A DNA stretch of 32,777 bases, from positions 1-32,777 of the forward strand of contig PFFX01000141.1 of the NCBI GenBank assembly GCA_002783385.1, written 5' to 3'. Under the pieces are notes generated by a model. That model made no database searches. It saw nothing but the letters and a program-made list of their open reading frames with translations, and had not been told where the DNA came from. Shown piece after piece: positions 24,675 to 32,152 of this stretch. Position 1 is the first letter of the stretch; each line of letters begins with the position of its first letter. Position numbers and translations under genes: made by a program. This DNA is from Rhodobacterales bacterium CG15_BIG_FIL_POST_REV_8_21_14_020_59_13. Its GTDB lineage: Bacteria > Pseudomonadota > Alphaproteobacteria > Caulobacterales > Maricaulaceae.

Positions 24675-25484
24675 TTATCGTGCGCCGCTGTCGTCGCGGA
24701 TCGCATCCCAGCGGCGGCCAGTAGTCAGCATGGCGCGGACATAGGCCATGTTGGCTTCTGCCGTTTGCGGGCTGACATCGATGCGGGCCATGGCTTCGGC
24801 CTCTTCGAACCGGCCCTGCAAGGCGATCACCAGCGCCAGATTCTGGCGAACGGTGGCCGTTGCGGTTGGGTGCGCCATGGCTTCGCGCAGCAGGCTTTCG
24901 GCGCGGCCCGCCTCGCCATCAAAGGCATAGGACAGGGCCAGATTGGACAGGATTGAGGGGTCACCCGGGGCGAGTTGCAGGGCTTCGGTATATTTCTGCC
25001 GAGATTGCTGGCGCAAGCCCGCCTGCTCGTAAGCAACGCCAAGAATATTCAACACCTGCCAGTTGCCAGGGCGGGCGCTGTTCACACGGGTAAGGGATTC
25101 AATCGCTGCTGCGCCGCGGCCCGTTTCGGTCAGGGCGGTGCCATAGGCGAGCTGAAGGTCAACATCCTGCGGGAAAAGCGCCATAGCCTGCCGCGCCACG
25201 GTGGCGGCGCGCTGGGTCTGGCCCAGTCTGCGCAAGACGCGGGAGAGTTCGACGGCGGCTTCGCGGTCACCGGGATTGAGTTCATGGGCTTCGGCCCAGA
25301 ACGCCGCCTGGGTGAGCAGGTCCTGACTGCGGACAGCCTGCCGTTCAGCAGCGCTGGCCGGTACAATGGAGGCGCGCTGGGTGAGATCGTCGGCCAGAGC
25401 CTGTTCCTGATCGGTGCGTGCGGTGGCGCAGGCCGTCAGCATGGCGATGGATGCCATCAGGGTGAATTTCGTCAGGGTCCGCAT
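24675..25484 (-). CDS. tadD: TadD-like TPR lipoprotein
   Basis: TadD proteins are outer-membrane TPR lipoproteins that assist secretin assembly in Tad systems. The signal peptide ends in the lipobox LTAC (Cys19). From about residue 55 onward there are consecutive TPR-type helix pairs: AFWAEAHELNPGDREAAVEL, ARQAMALFPQDVDLQLAYGT, VNSARPGNWQVLNILGVAYE and KYTEALQLAPGDPSILSNLA. The 269-aa length fits. AAGGA lies eight bases before the ATG. It is convergent with the tad operon and divergent from the aminopeptidase gene, so it has its own promoter in the 115-base gap. Confidence 0.85.
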   Translation of the reverse strand: MRTLTKFTLMASIAMLTACATARTDQEQALADDLTQRASIVPASAAERQAVRSQDLLTQAAFWAEAHELNPGDREAAVELSRVLRRLGQTQRAATVARQAMALFPQDVDLQLAYGTALTETGRGAAAIESLTRVNSARPGNWQVLNILGVAYEQAGLRQQSRQKYTEALQLAPGDPSILSNLALSYAFDGEAGRAESLLREAMAHPTATATVRQNLALVIALQGRFEEAEAMARIDVSPQTAEANMAYVRAMLTTGRRWDAIRDDSGAR

Positions 25485-25599
25485 GGGCGAAGTCCTTTAC
25501 CGCCAGAATCAGGGGATTAGTCTTCGCTGCGCCGGTCAAGATTGCGTTAATCTGTTCTGGCGGTTTGTTGACACCTAGACATTTTCCGGAGTTCTGCCC

Positions 25600-26967
25600 G
25601 TGACTGATATATTCCCGACTGACACTTCTTCAGCCCGCCGCCTTCTGGTGGTCGCGGCGAGTCTGGCCGGGGATTTACCGCCACCCCTGAATGAAGCCGG
25701 CCGCGCCATCGCCAAGGCGAACAGCTTCAAAGGCGAAGCCGGCCAAGTCGTTCTTATGCCTGAAGGGGCAGGCGTGGACGCGATCATCGGGCTGGGAAAT
25801 TCGGCGGATGCTTTTGCGCTCGGGGATGCGGCCAAGCAACTGCCCGAGGGCGACTGGTTGCTGGAAGGGGAACTCGGGGAGATTGATCCGACCCTGGCGA
25901 TGGTGGCCTTTGGCGCGGGGGCCTATCAGTTTAGCCGCTATAAAAAGCCCAGCCGCGCGGCGGCCCGCCTGGCACCTGTTGACGGCGCCGATGCGGCGGA
26001 AGCGGAGCGCATTGTCCGTTCCATCTGGCTGGCGCGCGATCTCGTTAATACGCCAGCCGGCGATATGGATCCGGACGGGTTGCAGGCGGCGGCCGAAATG
26101 CTGGCCCGTGACTATGACGCTGAAGTCCGCACCACAATCGGTGATGACCTTCTGAAAGAGGGCTATGGCATGTTGCATGCCGTGGGCCGCGCTGCCCATA
26201 GCGCGCCGCGCCTGATTGAGCTGGAGTGGGGAAATCCGGACCATCCGCGCCTTGCCATCATCGGCAAGGGCGTCACGTTTGATTCCGGTGGTCTGGACAT
26301 CAAACCGGCGTCCGGCATGCGGATCATGAAAAAGGATATGGGCGGAGCGGCCAATGCGATGGCGCTGGCCCGTCTGATCATGGATGCCGGACTGCCGGTA
26401 CGCCTGCACCTGCTGGTGGCGGCTGCTGAAAATGCGATCAGCGCCGGGGCTTTCCGGCCGGGCGATATTCTTGCCTCGCGTCTCGGGCTGACGGTTGAAA
26501 TCGACAATACCGACGCTGAAGGGCGGTTGGTACTGGGTGATGCTCTGGCCCGCGCGGTCGAGGATGCGCCGGATCTGATCCTCGATTTTGCGACATTGAC
26601 CGGCGCGGCGCGGGTGGCGCTGGGACCGGAGCTGGCTCCTTATTACACAGATGACGAAAAGCTGGCCGATGCCCTGAATGCGGGCGCTGCAAAAGTCGCC
26701 GACCCGCTATGGCGGATGCCCTTGTGGGATGGCTATGACAGCCAACTTGATGGCACGATTTCCGATCTCAAAAACACCGGCGATGGTCCGCTTGCCGGGT
26801 CGATCACGGCGGCGCTTTTCCTGCGCCGGTTTACTGGTGGCCGCCGCTGGTGCCATTTTGATATTTTCGCGTGGAATCCCAAAGACCGGCCCGGCCGACC
26901 GGCCGGCGGTGAAATGCTGGGCTCCCGCGCGGCCTGGGAAGCGCTGAAAACGCTGTACGGGAAATAG
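25600..26967 (+). CDS. Leucyl aminopeptidase, M17 family
   Basis: M17 enzymes are cytosolic hexameric dizinc aminopeptidases. The metal- and substrate-binding set is present: Lys223 and Asp228 in GKGVTFDSGGLDIKP, Asp246 in KKDMGGAANAMAL, and Asp305, Glu307 and Arg309 in the NTDAEGRL signature. The N-terminal domain (1-130) is more variable, as usual. The start is a GTG with GGAG eight bases upstream. The 455-aa length is slightly short relative to E. coli PepA (~503) but fits the PepB/alphaproteobacterial branch. The stop codon is followed immediately by the ATG of the NlpC/P60 gene, so they are coupled; a joint role in breaking down short peptides or muropeptide stems is an inference. Confidence 0.93.
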   Translation: MTDIFPTDTSSARRLLVVAASLAGDLPPPLNEAGRAIAKANSFKGEAGQVVLMPEGAGVDAIIGLGNSADAFALGDAAKQLPEGDWLLEGELGEIDPTLAMVAFGAGAYQFSRYKKPSRAAARLAPVDGADAAEAERIVRSIWLARDLVNTPAGDMDPDGLQAAAEMLARDYDAEVRTTIGDDLLKEGYGMLHAVGRAAHSAPRLIELEWGNPDHPRLAIIGKGVTFDSGGLDIKPASGMRIMKKDMGGAANAMALARLIMDAGLPVRLHLLVAAAENAISAGAFRPGDILASRLGLTVEIDNTDAEGRLVLGDALARAVEDAPDLILDFATLTGAARVALGPELAPYYTDDEKLADALNAGAAKVADPLWRMPLWDGYDSQLDGTISDLKNTGDGPLAGSITAALFLRRFTGGRRWCHFDIFAWNPKDRPGRPAGGEMLGSRAAWEALKTLYGK

Positions 26968-27816
26968 ATGACGCATCCGAGGCTGCTTCCTGCCCGGCCC
27001 GATCTGGCTGCGGCCTATCTGAAGGGGCAGGTCGAGGCTGAACGCTATGTAGAGCCTGTCGATATGCAGGTCACGGCAGGGGTTGCCGCGATCCGCCGGG
27101 AGGCGCGCGATGACGGGCCGATGGATACGCAGGCGCTGTCCGGGGAAGTCTTCGCCGTGCTCGACGAGGTTGATGGCTGGGCGTGGGGGTTTTCGCGCCA
27201 TGACGGTTATGTCGGTTACGTTGACATGGCGGCGCTGTCAGTACCGGTCCGCCCGGTAACGCACCGGGTTTCGGCCCTGCGCACCTATCTGTTCTCACAG
27301 CCCGATCTGAAATCGGCTCCGCACTTTTTGCTGTCGATGAATTCGAAGATCTTGGCGGGCGAAAAACGCGGCCGGTATGTCGATGCTGGCGGTCGCGGCT
27401 GGGTGTTCGAGGGACATCTGGTTCCTATCGACCATGCTGAACCGGATTATGTGACGGTAGCGGAGCGCTTTGTGGGCACACCCTATCTGTGGGGCGGCAA
27501 GGAAAGCCTGGGCCTTGATTGTTCCGGGCTGGTGGCGACCTCTCTGGAAGCCGCCGGCATTCCGGTTCTTCGAGACACTGACATGCAGGAAAGCGAGTTG
27601 GCGGAACGATTTGCGGTGATCCCGCCTGAGGCACCCCGTCAGAGGGGAGACATTGTCTTCTGGACCGGTCATGTCGGCATCATGGTGGATGACAAACGTA
27701 TCCTCCACGCTAATGCGCATTTCCTGAAAACGGTGATCGAGCCGGTGTCAGAAACGGAAAAGCGAGCCGTCAGCAACGGCTCGCCTGTCACATCCGTTGT
27801 CCGTTTAAAGGCTTAA
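26968..27816 (+). CDS. NlpC/P60-family cysteine peptidase with N-terminal SH3-like domains
   Basis: NlpC/P60 enzymes cleave peptide bonds in peptidoglycan stem peptides. The catalytic domain (about 160-280) has YLWGGKESLGLDCSGLV with Cys185, GHVGIMV with His235 and HANAH with His247. The N-terminal ~150 residues contain two SH3b-like segments (VFAVLDEVDGWAWGFS, DGYVGYVDMAAL). No signal peptide is visible, so it may act on recycled muropeptides in the cytoplasm, as proposed for YkfC-like enzymes. It starts at the base after the aminopeptidase stop. Its TAA overlaps the stop of the convergent cytochrome gene. Confidence 0.9.
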   Translation: MTHPRLLPARPDLAAAYLKGQVEAERYVEPVDMQVTAGVAAIRREARDDGPMDTQALSGEVFAVLDEVDGWAWGFSRHDGYVGYVDMAALSVPVRPVTHRVSALRTYLFSQPDLKSAPHFLLSMNSKILAGEKRGRYVDAGGRGWVFEGHLVPIDHAEPDYVTVAERFVGTPYLWGGKESLGLDCSGLVATSLEAAGIPVLRDTDMQESELAERFAVIPPEAPRQRGDIVFWTGHVGIMVDDKRILHANAHFLKTVIEPVSETEKRAVSNGSPVTSVVRLKA

Positions 27817-28535
27817 TTGCCGCCGTCCCCGGGGGCTGCTTCCGGCATTTCGCCTTCACCTGCCTGATCACCGATCATGGCGTCGCCGGATTCTTCCAGC
27901 GCCTCCATCTGATCCTCACCACCTGCAGCAGTTTCAGTCAATTCGCCTTCAACTTCTTCCTCTTCGCTCTCCACCGGAGCGGGTGCCGGGAAAGCCACAG
28001 GATTGTCAGACAGGGTTTGCAGATAGGCGAGCAGATCGGCGCGATCCTCGTCATTGCGGATACCGGCAAACGACATCGCCGTGCCGTCGAGCCAGCCGCG
28101 CGGATTGGCGATGAAATGATCGAGCTTTTCGTAGGTCCAGTTACCTTCGAGGCCCGCCATTGCCGCAGAGTATGAAAATCCGTCGTAAGAGCCGATATCC
28201 CGGCCCACAGCATTCCAGAGATTCGGGCCTTGCAGATTGCCGGCACCCGGCGCGGCATTGTGACAGGACACACAGCGGCGGAAGGTGCGTTCGCCCGAAG
28301 ACGCATTCGCGCTGGCCAGAAGCGTGCCAAGATCAACGACGTCCTCCTCGACCGGAGCAGCGCCCCCGGTGCCGCCCATAACTGCTGCAAGATCAATCGG
28401 ATAGGAAAGTGTGGCTTGACCTTCTCCACCCTCCTCTTCAGGGAAAACAATGTCCCCGACCACACCGATTACCATCACCATCAAAACAAGGCCGATGACG
28501 ACGGCGGCTACTTTGTTCCAGAAAAGATCGCCCAT
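27813..28535 (-). CDS. Membrane-anchored c-type cytochrome
   Basis: The protein is a class I cytochrome c tethered to the inner membrane and facing the periplasm, resembling alphaproteobacterial cytochrome c552/CycM that pass electrons to terminal oxidases. An N-terminal anchor (VAAVVIGLVLMVMVIGVV) follows MGDLFWNK. The heme site is CVSCH (Cys88, Cys91, His92), with Met154 in GTAMSFAG as likely axial ligand. After the heme domain (about 80-178) comes a Pro/Ala linker and an unusually acidic tail of ~50 residues (ESEEEEVEGEL and on). The track starts at a GTG at 28619; the ATG at 28535, behind GGGGA, is preferred (240 aa). Its stop overlaps that of the NlpC/P60 gene at TTAA. Confidence 0.88.
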   Translation of the reverse strand: MGDLFWNKVAAVVIGLVLMVMVIGVVGDIVFPEEEGGEGQATLSYPIDLAAVMGGTGGAAPVEEDVVDLGTLLASANASSGERTFRRCVSCHNAAPGAGNLQGPNLWNAVGRDIGSYDGFSYSAAMAGLEGNWTYEKLDHFIANPRGWLDGTAMSFAGIRNDEDRADLLAYLQTLSDNPVAFPAPAPVESEEEEVEGELTETAAGGEDQMEALEESGDAMIGDQAGEGEMPEAAPGDGGN

Positions 28536-28738
28536 GCTGGTCCCCAGAAAAGTCTGAATAATTTCGCGGTGTTTGCCACGCGTCATGCGGGCAATCAACC
28601 AGTTGATGTTGCCAGTCACTTACCGGGCGGAGGCCACTTCGTCCAGTGGCGCATCGTCGCGGGCAACAGGATCGGCCAGCTGGTTGGCGCCACGCCATGA
28701 TTCAGCCAATATTTAATCTATATTCATATCAACAAAAA

Positions 28739-28768
28739 TTGATGTGCAGACCTTGCAGAACCAGATAT
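28739..28768 (+). promoter_or_regulatory. Possible promoter of the small OMP gene
   Basis: TTGATG (28739-28744), an 18-base spacer and AGATAT (28763-28768) form a modest sigma70-like promoter. The inverted repeat just downstream would then sit near +15 to +35, a good place for repression. Confidence 0.3.
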
Positions 28769-28788
28769 GCAGGTACATCTCATTGCCA

Positions 28789-28807
28789 ACAATCGGTGAC
28801 CGATTGT
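28789..28807. promoter_or_regulatory. Operator-like inverted repeat upstream of the small OMP gene
   Basis: ACAATCGG-TGA-CCGATTGT is a perfect 8-bp inverted repeat with a 3-base centre, about 40 bases before the start codon. There is no following T-run. The size and symmetry suit a dimeric helix-turn-helix regulator. The regulator is not encoded in the window as far as I can see. Confidence 0.5.
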
Positions 28808-28844
28808 ATTAAATACCGATGTCTTCCCACGAAAGGACTTAAAA

Positions 28845-29384
28845 ATGTTGCGTACACTTATCTCTGCCTCTGCCATCGCGCTCGCTGCGGCTTCAGCATC
28901 TTTCGCCGATGACAGTGATTTCACTTGGGGCGTTGGATATTCAGCCATTGAAATCAGCGATGCCGGTCAGTCCGCAGATGTCGGCGCGGTCACCTTCCGC
29001 GGCGGTTATGAATTCACCCGTCATTTCGGATTTGAAGGCCAGCTCGATATCGGCGTCAGCGATGACACCATCATCATTGCGGCCACACCGGTTGATGTTG
29101 AACTGAATTATGCGGCCAGCCTGTTTGGTATAGCGCGCGCGCCGGTTTCGGAAAACATCAATCTTTTCATCCGCGGCGGTTATACTGCCGCTGACTTTGA
29201 TGCTTCTGCTGCGGGGGTTACGGTTACCAGCGATACGGATGGCTGGGCCTATGGCGTTGGCGGCGAAGTGTTCTTCGACGCCCGCAACGGTTTCCGTGCC
29301 GAATACACGCATCACGACTTTGATTCGTCTGATGCGGACGTCTGGGGCCTCACCTATGTCCGCCGTTTTGGCGCCAACCGTTAA
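28845..29384 (+). CDS. Small outer-membrane beta-barrel protein (porin-like/OmpA-type barrel)
   Basis: The 179-aa protein has a signal peptide with cleavage likely after SFA (residue 21). The mature part of ~158 residues shows eight or so amphipathic strands with Gly-rich turns: FTWGVGYSAIEIS, VTFRGGYEFTRHFGFEGQLDIG, NLFIRGGYTAADF, AYGVGGEVFFD, FRAEYTHHDF and WGLTYVRRFG. This fits the widespread 'outer membrane beta-barrel domain' family. There is no OmpA-type peptidoglycan-binding domain. AAAGGA lies upstream of the ATG. It is a single-gene unit with an operator-like repeat before it and a strong terminator after it. The ligand, if any, is unknown. Confidence 0.88.
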   Translation: MLRTLISASAIALAAASASFADDSDFTWGVGYSAIEISDAGQSADVGAVTFRGGYEFTRHFGFEGQLDIGVSDDTIIIAATPVDVELNYAASLFGIARAPVSENINLFIRGGYTAADFDASAAGVTVTSDTDGWAYGVGGEVFFDARNGFRAEYTHHDFDSSDADVWGLTYVRRFGANR

Positions 29385-29417
29385 TCCGGCCATTTCACCG
29401 ATATAACGGTATTCAGG

Positions 29418-29449
29418 ACGGCCGCGCTGAAACCAGCGCGGCCGTTTTC
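29418..29449. terminator. Rho-independent terminator, possibly bidirectional
   Basis: A perfect 12-bp stem (ACGGCCGCGCTG / CAGCGCGGCCGT) with loop AAAC is followed by TTTT on the plus strand. It lies between the OMP gene and the convergent nudC, and may serve both. Confidence 0.9.
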
Positions 29450-29455
29450 TTATGA

Positions 29456-30352
29456 TCAGTCCCGCGCAGCCCAGACTTCGAGTAGCCGCCGTGCAATCGC
29501 GATTTTTGGGGGAAGATCGATGTCCGGATGATCGCCTGAAATCATGCCGCGAATTTCATCCTTTGAAAACCAGCGCGCGTCCTCCAGCTCATGAGCGTCG
29601 ATCGTAATACCGACTGATACCGCTTCGATGATCAGGCCAATCATCAGCGAAGAGGCAAAGGGCCAAGGCTGATTGTCGATGATTTCGGCGGTTGAGGTAT
29701 CGGTCCTGATCCCGGCCTCTTCCCAGATTTCGCGCGCGCAAGCGGCGGCAATGGTCTCGCCCGGTTCCATGAAACCGGCCAGTGCGGACCACATGCGCGG
29801 CGGCCAGGGCTTTTGGCGGCCCAGAAGGCACCAGTCATCTTTTATGACAAGCATGATGACGACCGGGTCGATGCGGGGGAAATGCTCAGTCGCGCAGGAG
29901 CGGCAGATCCGTTTGCGGCCCGCTTCGATCTGAATAGTTTCAGTGCCGCAATTGGAGCAAAAGCGATGTTTGCGCCGCCATTCGATCAGCGCGCGCGCCT
30001 GCGCAAGAATGCCGGTCTCTTCGATGGCCAATTGCATGGCAGCCGCGCGGGTGCCGGTGATCTCCACTCCGCCGGGCAGTTCAACGCCTGGATCAAGATC
30101 TAGGGCATAGAGCGGATTTCCGTCCTCCAGACCCAGAAGAATGGGAGCCGCAGCCTGAGCAAAAGCGGCGGTTTCGGAGAAAGGCAGCCTAAGCAGCGCC
30201 CGGCCTTCGATCACCGGATCGCCCTTCAGGAACAAGACTGCCCGGGCATTGTTATGCTTCTCAAGCGCCGTTAGCACCCGCTCGTCGCGGCGAATGTCTT
30301 CGGCGCGATCCAGCGGTGACAGACAGAATGCCAGTGGCGGCAACTGGGTCAT
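29456..30352 (-). CDS. nudC: NAD(P)H pyrophosphatase / RNA-decapping Nudix enzyme NudC
   Basis: NudC hydrolyses NADH to NMNH and AMP and removes NAD caps from RNA. The zinc ribbon is present (Cys132, Cys135, Cys150, Cys153). The Nudix box GFMEPGETIAAACAREIWEEAGI (193-215) matches GX5EX7REUXEEXGU exactly. The family-defining SQPWPFPxS motif appears as NQPWPFASS (227-235), a mild variant. The track begins at 30496; the ATG at 30352 (MTQLPPLAF) is the natural start and gives 298 aa. It is divergent from the lipid kinase gene and convergent with the OMP gene. Confidence 0.93.
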   Translation of the reverse strand: MTQLPPLAFCLSPLDRAEDIRRDERVLTALEKHNNARAVLFLKGDPVIEGRALLRLPFSETAAFAQAAAPILLGLEDGNPLYALDLDPGVELPGGVEITGTRAAAMQLAIEETGILAQARALIEWRRKHRFCSNCGTETIQIEAGRKRICRSCATEHFPRIDPVVIMLVIKDDWCLLGRQKPWPPRMWSALAGFMEPGETIAAACAREIWEEAGIRTDTSTAEIIDNQPWPFASSLMIGLIIEAVSVGITIDAHELEDARWFSKDEIRGMISGDHPDIDLPPKIAIARRLLEVWAARD

Positions 30353-30447
30353 GGATGACTTCCCGTTCGCGAACGCCGTCTGTATGTGGCAGAGCAGACG
30401 CCGGGTAAACTGTTGAACCGTATCCGGTGCAGCAAAGGACAAGAAGC

Positions 30448-31305
30448 ATGGCCGGCCAGCGTCTCCATCTGATCCATAATTCATCATCCGGCGCATTCAT
30501 GCGCGGACTGGAACTGGGTGAGCTTCGCGAAAAGCTGGAAGCTGCCGGCTGGAAAATCACCAGCGAGACCGATCTGGAAGGGGATGATCTGCCGGATCCC
30601 GCCGGCCTGGCGGGGCGTGCCGATGCGCTTGCCATTGCAGGCGGCGACGGATCCATCAAGGCGGTCCTGAATGCCCTGGCGGGGCAAGAGGGTGCGCCGC
30701 CCGTATTGATCCTGCCCTGCGGTACAGCCAATCTGCTGGCCCGGCATATTCACGAAACTCCCGTTCTCGATACGATTATCGAACGCTCGGCTTCCGCGGC
30801 GGTCCGGCTCTTGCTATTGGGCGAATCCAACGGACACGTCTTTGCGGTGGCCGCCGCCGTGGGTGTATCACCGGCGCTTGTAAAATTCCGCGAGGACATC
30901 AGGAAACTTGGCTTCTGGGGCCGCACCCAGCGGTCTCTTGCTTCTCTCAAAGTGGGGTTGCGGTCGATGTATCGGCAGCCCTTCCTGGCCGATATTGATG
31001 GCGAGCCCGCGCCGCGCCGGGCGACCGCGATTTATGTCACCTGTCCTGATTCCCCCGTGACCGAAGGCCAGTTTCTGGTATTCGGCGGTCGCATGCGGAA
31101 TGTCGCCGATCTTCTGAGCGGGCTGGCCATGGCGGCGCTGCCGGTTGTGGACCAGTCCGGTCGGAGCTGGACAGTCGAAACGCGGCGGCTGCAAATCCGG
31201 TCCATGCGGCCCCTGCCGGTCATTCTGGATGGCGAGCCGCTCACGCTGGAAAGCCCGTTAACCCTTGAATTCGGCCGGAAGTGTGTTGAGGTCATCGTGA
31301 CATGA
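30448..31305 (+). CDS. Diacylglycerol-kinase-family lipid kinase
   Basis: The protein belongs to the DAGK_cat family (diacylglycerol, sphingosine and related lipid kinases). The nucleotide-binding motif is AIAGGDGSIKAVLNAL (GGDGS at 65-69), followed by ILPCGTANLLARH, the classic GTxNxxA segment. The usual N-terminal NPxSG appears as HNSSSG. The C-terminal beta-sandwich ends with ILDGEPLTLESPLTLEF, matching the family's DGE motif. The ATG at 30448 with AGGA upstream is preferred over the GTG at 30427; this gives 285 aa. The stop overlaps the next gene's start by four bases (ATGA). The substrate lipid is unknown. Confidence 0.88.
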   Translation: MAGQRLHLIHNSSSGAFMRGLELGELREKLEAAGWKITSETDLEGDDLPDPAGLAGRADALAIAGGDGSIKAVLNALAGQEGAPPVLILPCGTANLLARHIHETPVLDTIIERSASAAVRLLLLGESNGHVFAVAAAVGVSPALVKFREDIRKLGFWGRTQRSLASLKVGLRSMYRQPFLADIDGEPAPRRATAIYVTCPDSPVTEGQFLVFGGRMRNVADLLSGLAMAALPVVDQSGRSWTVETRRLQIRSMRPLPVILDGEPLTLESPLTLEFGRKCVEVIVT

Positions 31306-32090
31306 CACGGATTGCTCATATAGCCGACCTGCATTTCGGAGATGAAGATCCGGAGCTGGTGGCAGACTTTCTCGCCCGTTTGCCGGACGCGGGAGTGGAT
31401 GTGGTGGTCATTGCCGGAGATCTGACCCAGACCGGATCGCGCCGGGAATTCGCGCTCGCAGCGGAGTTTCTGGCCGCGATGGATCAGCCTGTGGTACTCA
31501 CACCGGGTAATCATGATACGCCGCTTCTGAATATTGCCTCACGGCTGACCCGGCCCTGGAGGCGCTTGCAGAAGGCAATGGCGGCGCATGCCGCGCCCAG
31601 CTATGCCGATGAACAGATTCAAATCGAGAGCTTCAATTCGGCGCGCGGTGTGCAAATGCGGCTCGACTGGTCACTGGGTGTGATTTCCCAACGCAGGCTG
31701 GAGGCGCCGATGAAAGCGCTCGCGGACAGTCTGGCCGGAACAAAAATACTGACAGCGCATCACCCGATCCTGTCACCGCTCGATAACAAAGGCCGCGCCC
31801 GGACCCACCGTGCCCCGCGGTTCGCCCGGCAGATTGCCGAGACGGCTGATCTCATTCTCACCGGCCATCTGCATCAGCATTTTGCCTGTCCGGTTGAAGC
31901 AGAAGGACGGACGAGTTGGTTTGTCGGTGTTTCCACAGCTTTTTCGTCGCGCACACGTGAGGATGCGCCCGGCTTCAATCTGATTGATGTCGCTGACACC
32001 CATTTTGAACTCCATCGCTTCGATGCCATTCAACAAAGCGTGCAGAGGGTTTTCGAGCAGACCAGCGAGATGCGCTTGGAGCGCAGCTAG
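31302..32090 (+). CDS. Calcineurin-like metallophosphoesterase
   Basis: All five metallophosphoesterase motifs are visible: IADLHFG (Asp9, His11), IAGDLTQTG (Asp40), TPGNHDT (Asn70, His71), TAHHPIL, and LTGHLHQHF. The spacing fits class III, CpdA/Icc-type phosphodiesterases that act on cyclic nucleotides or phospholipid headgroups. The 262-aa length is usual and there is no signal peptide. It overlaps the lipid kinase gene by four bases, so the two are coupled; a common lipid-phosphate substrate is plausible but unproven. A stem-loop without a T-run follows (32092-32114). Confidence 0.88.
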   Translation: MTRIAHIADLHFGDEDPELVADFLARLPDAGVDVVVIAGDLTQTGSRREFALAAEFLAAMDQPVVLTPGNHDTPLLNIASRLTRPWRRLQKAMAAHAAPSYADEQIQIESFNSARGVQMRLDWSLGVISQRRLEAPMKALADSLAGTKILTAHHPILSPLDNKGRARTHRAPRFARQIAETADLILTGHLHQHFACPVEAEGRTSWFVGVSTAFSSRTREDAPGFNLIDVADTHFELHRFDAIQQSVQRVFEQTSEMRLERS

Positions 32091-32091
32091 C

Positions 32092-32114
32092 GGCATCTGC
32101 CGCGGCAAGATGCC
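32092..32114 (+). other. Imperfect stem-loop after the metallophosphoesterase gene
   Basis: GGCATCTGCC pairs with GGCAAGATGCC with a single bulge. No T-run follows, so it may be a processing or weak termination element before the L,D-transpeptidase gene. Confidence 0.35.
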
Positions 32115-32152
32115 CGTAGGAGGAATGGCCTGAACTGTCGTATAATCATAGA

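Larger units (their letters stand above)
28536..28844. promoter_or_regulatory. Divergent intergenic region between cytochrome c and the small OMP gene (309 bp)
   Basis: The half near the cytochrome gene reads without stops in the same frame back to a GTG (28619) that directly follows a TAA. Before that TAA is a short coding-like stretch of ~29 codons. The other half is AT-rich and carries a possible promoter and a clear inverted repeat upstream of the OMP gene, listed separately. No RNA gene is evident. Confidence 0.5.

Noticed and set aside
25675-26409. 244-aa minus-strand ORF over the aminopeptidase
   Set aside because: Shadow of the M17 gene; no motif.
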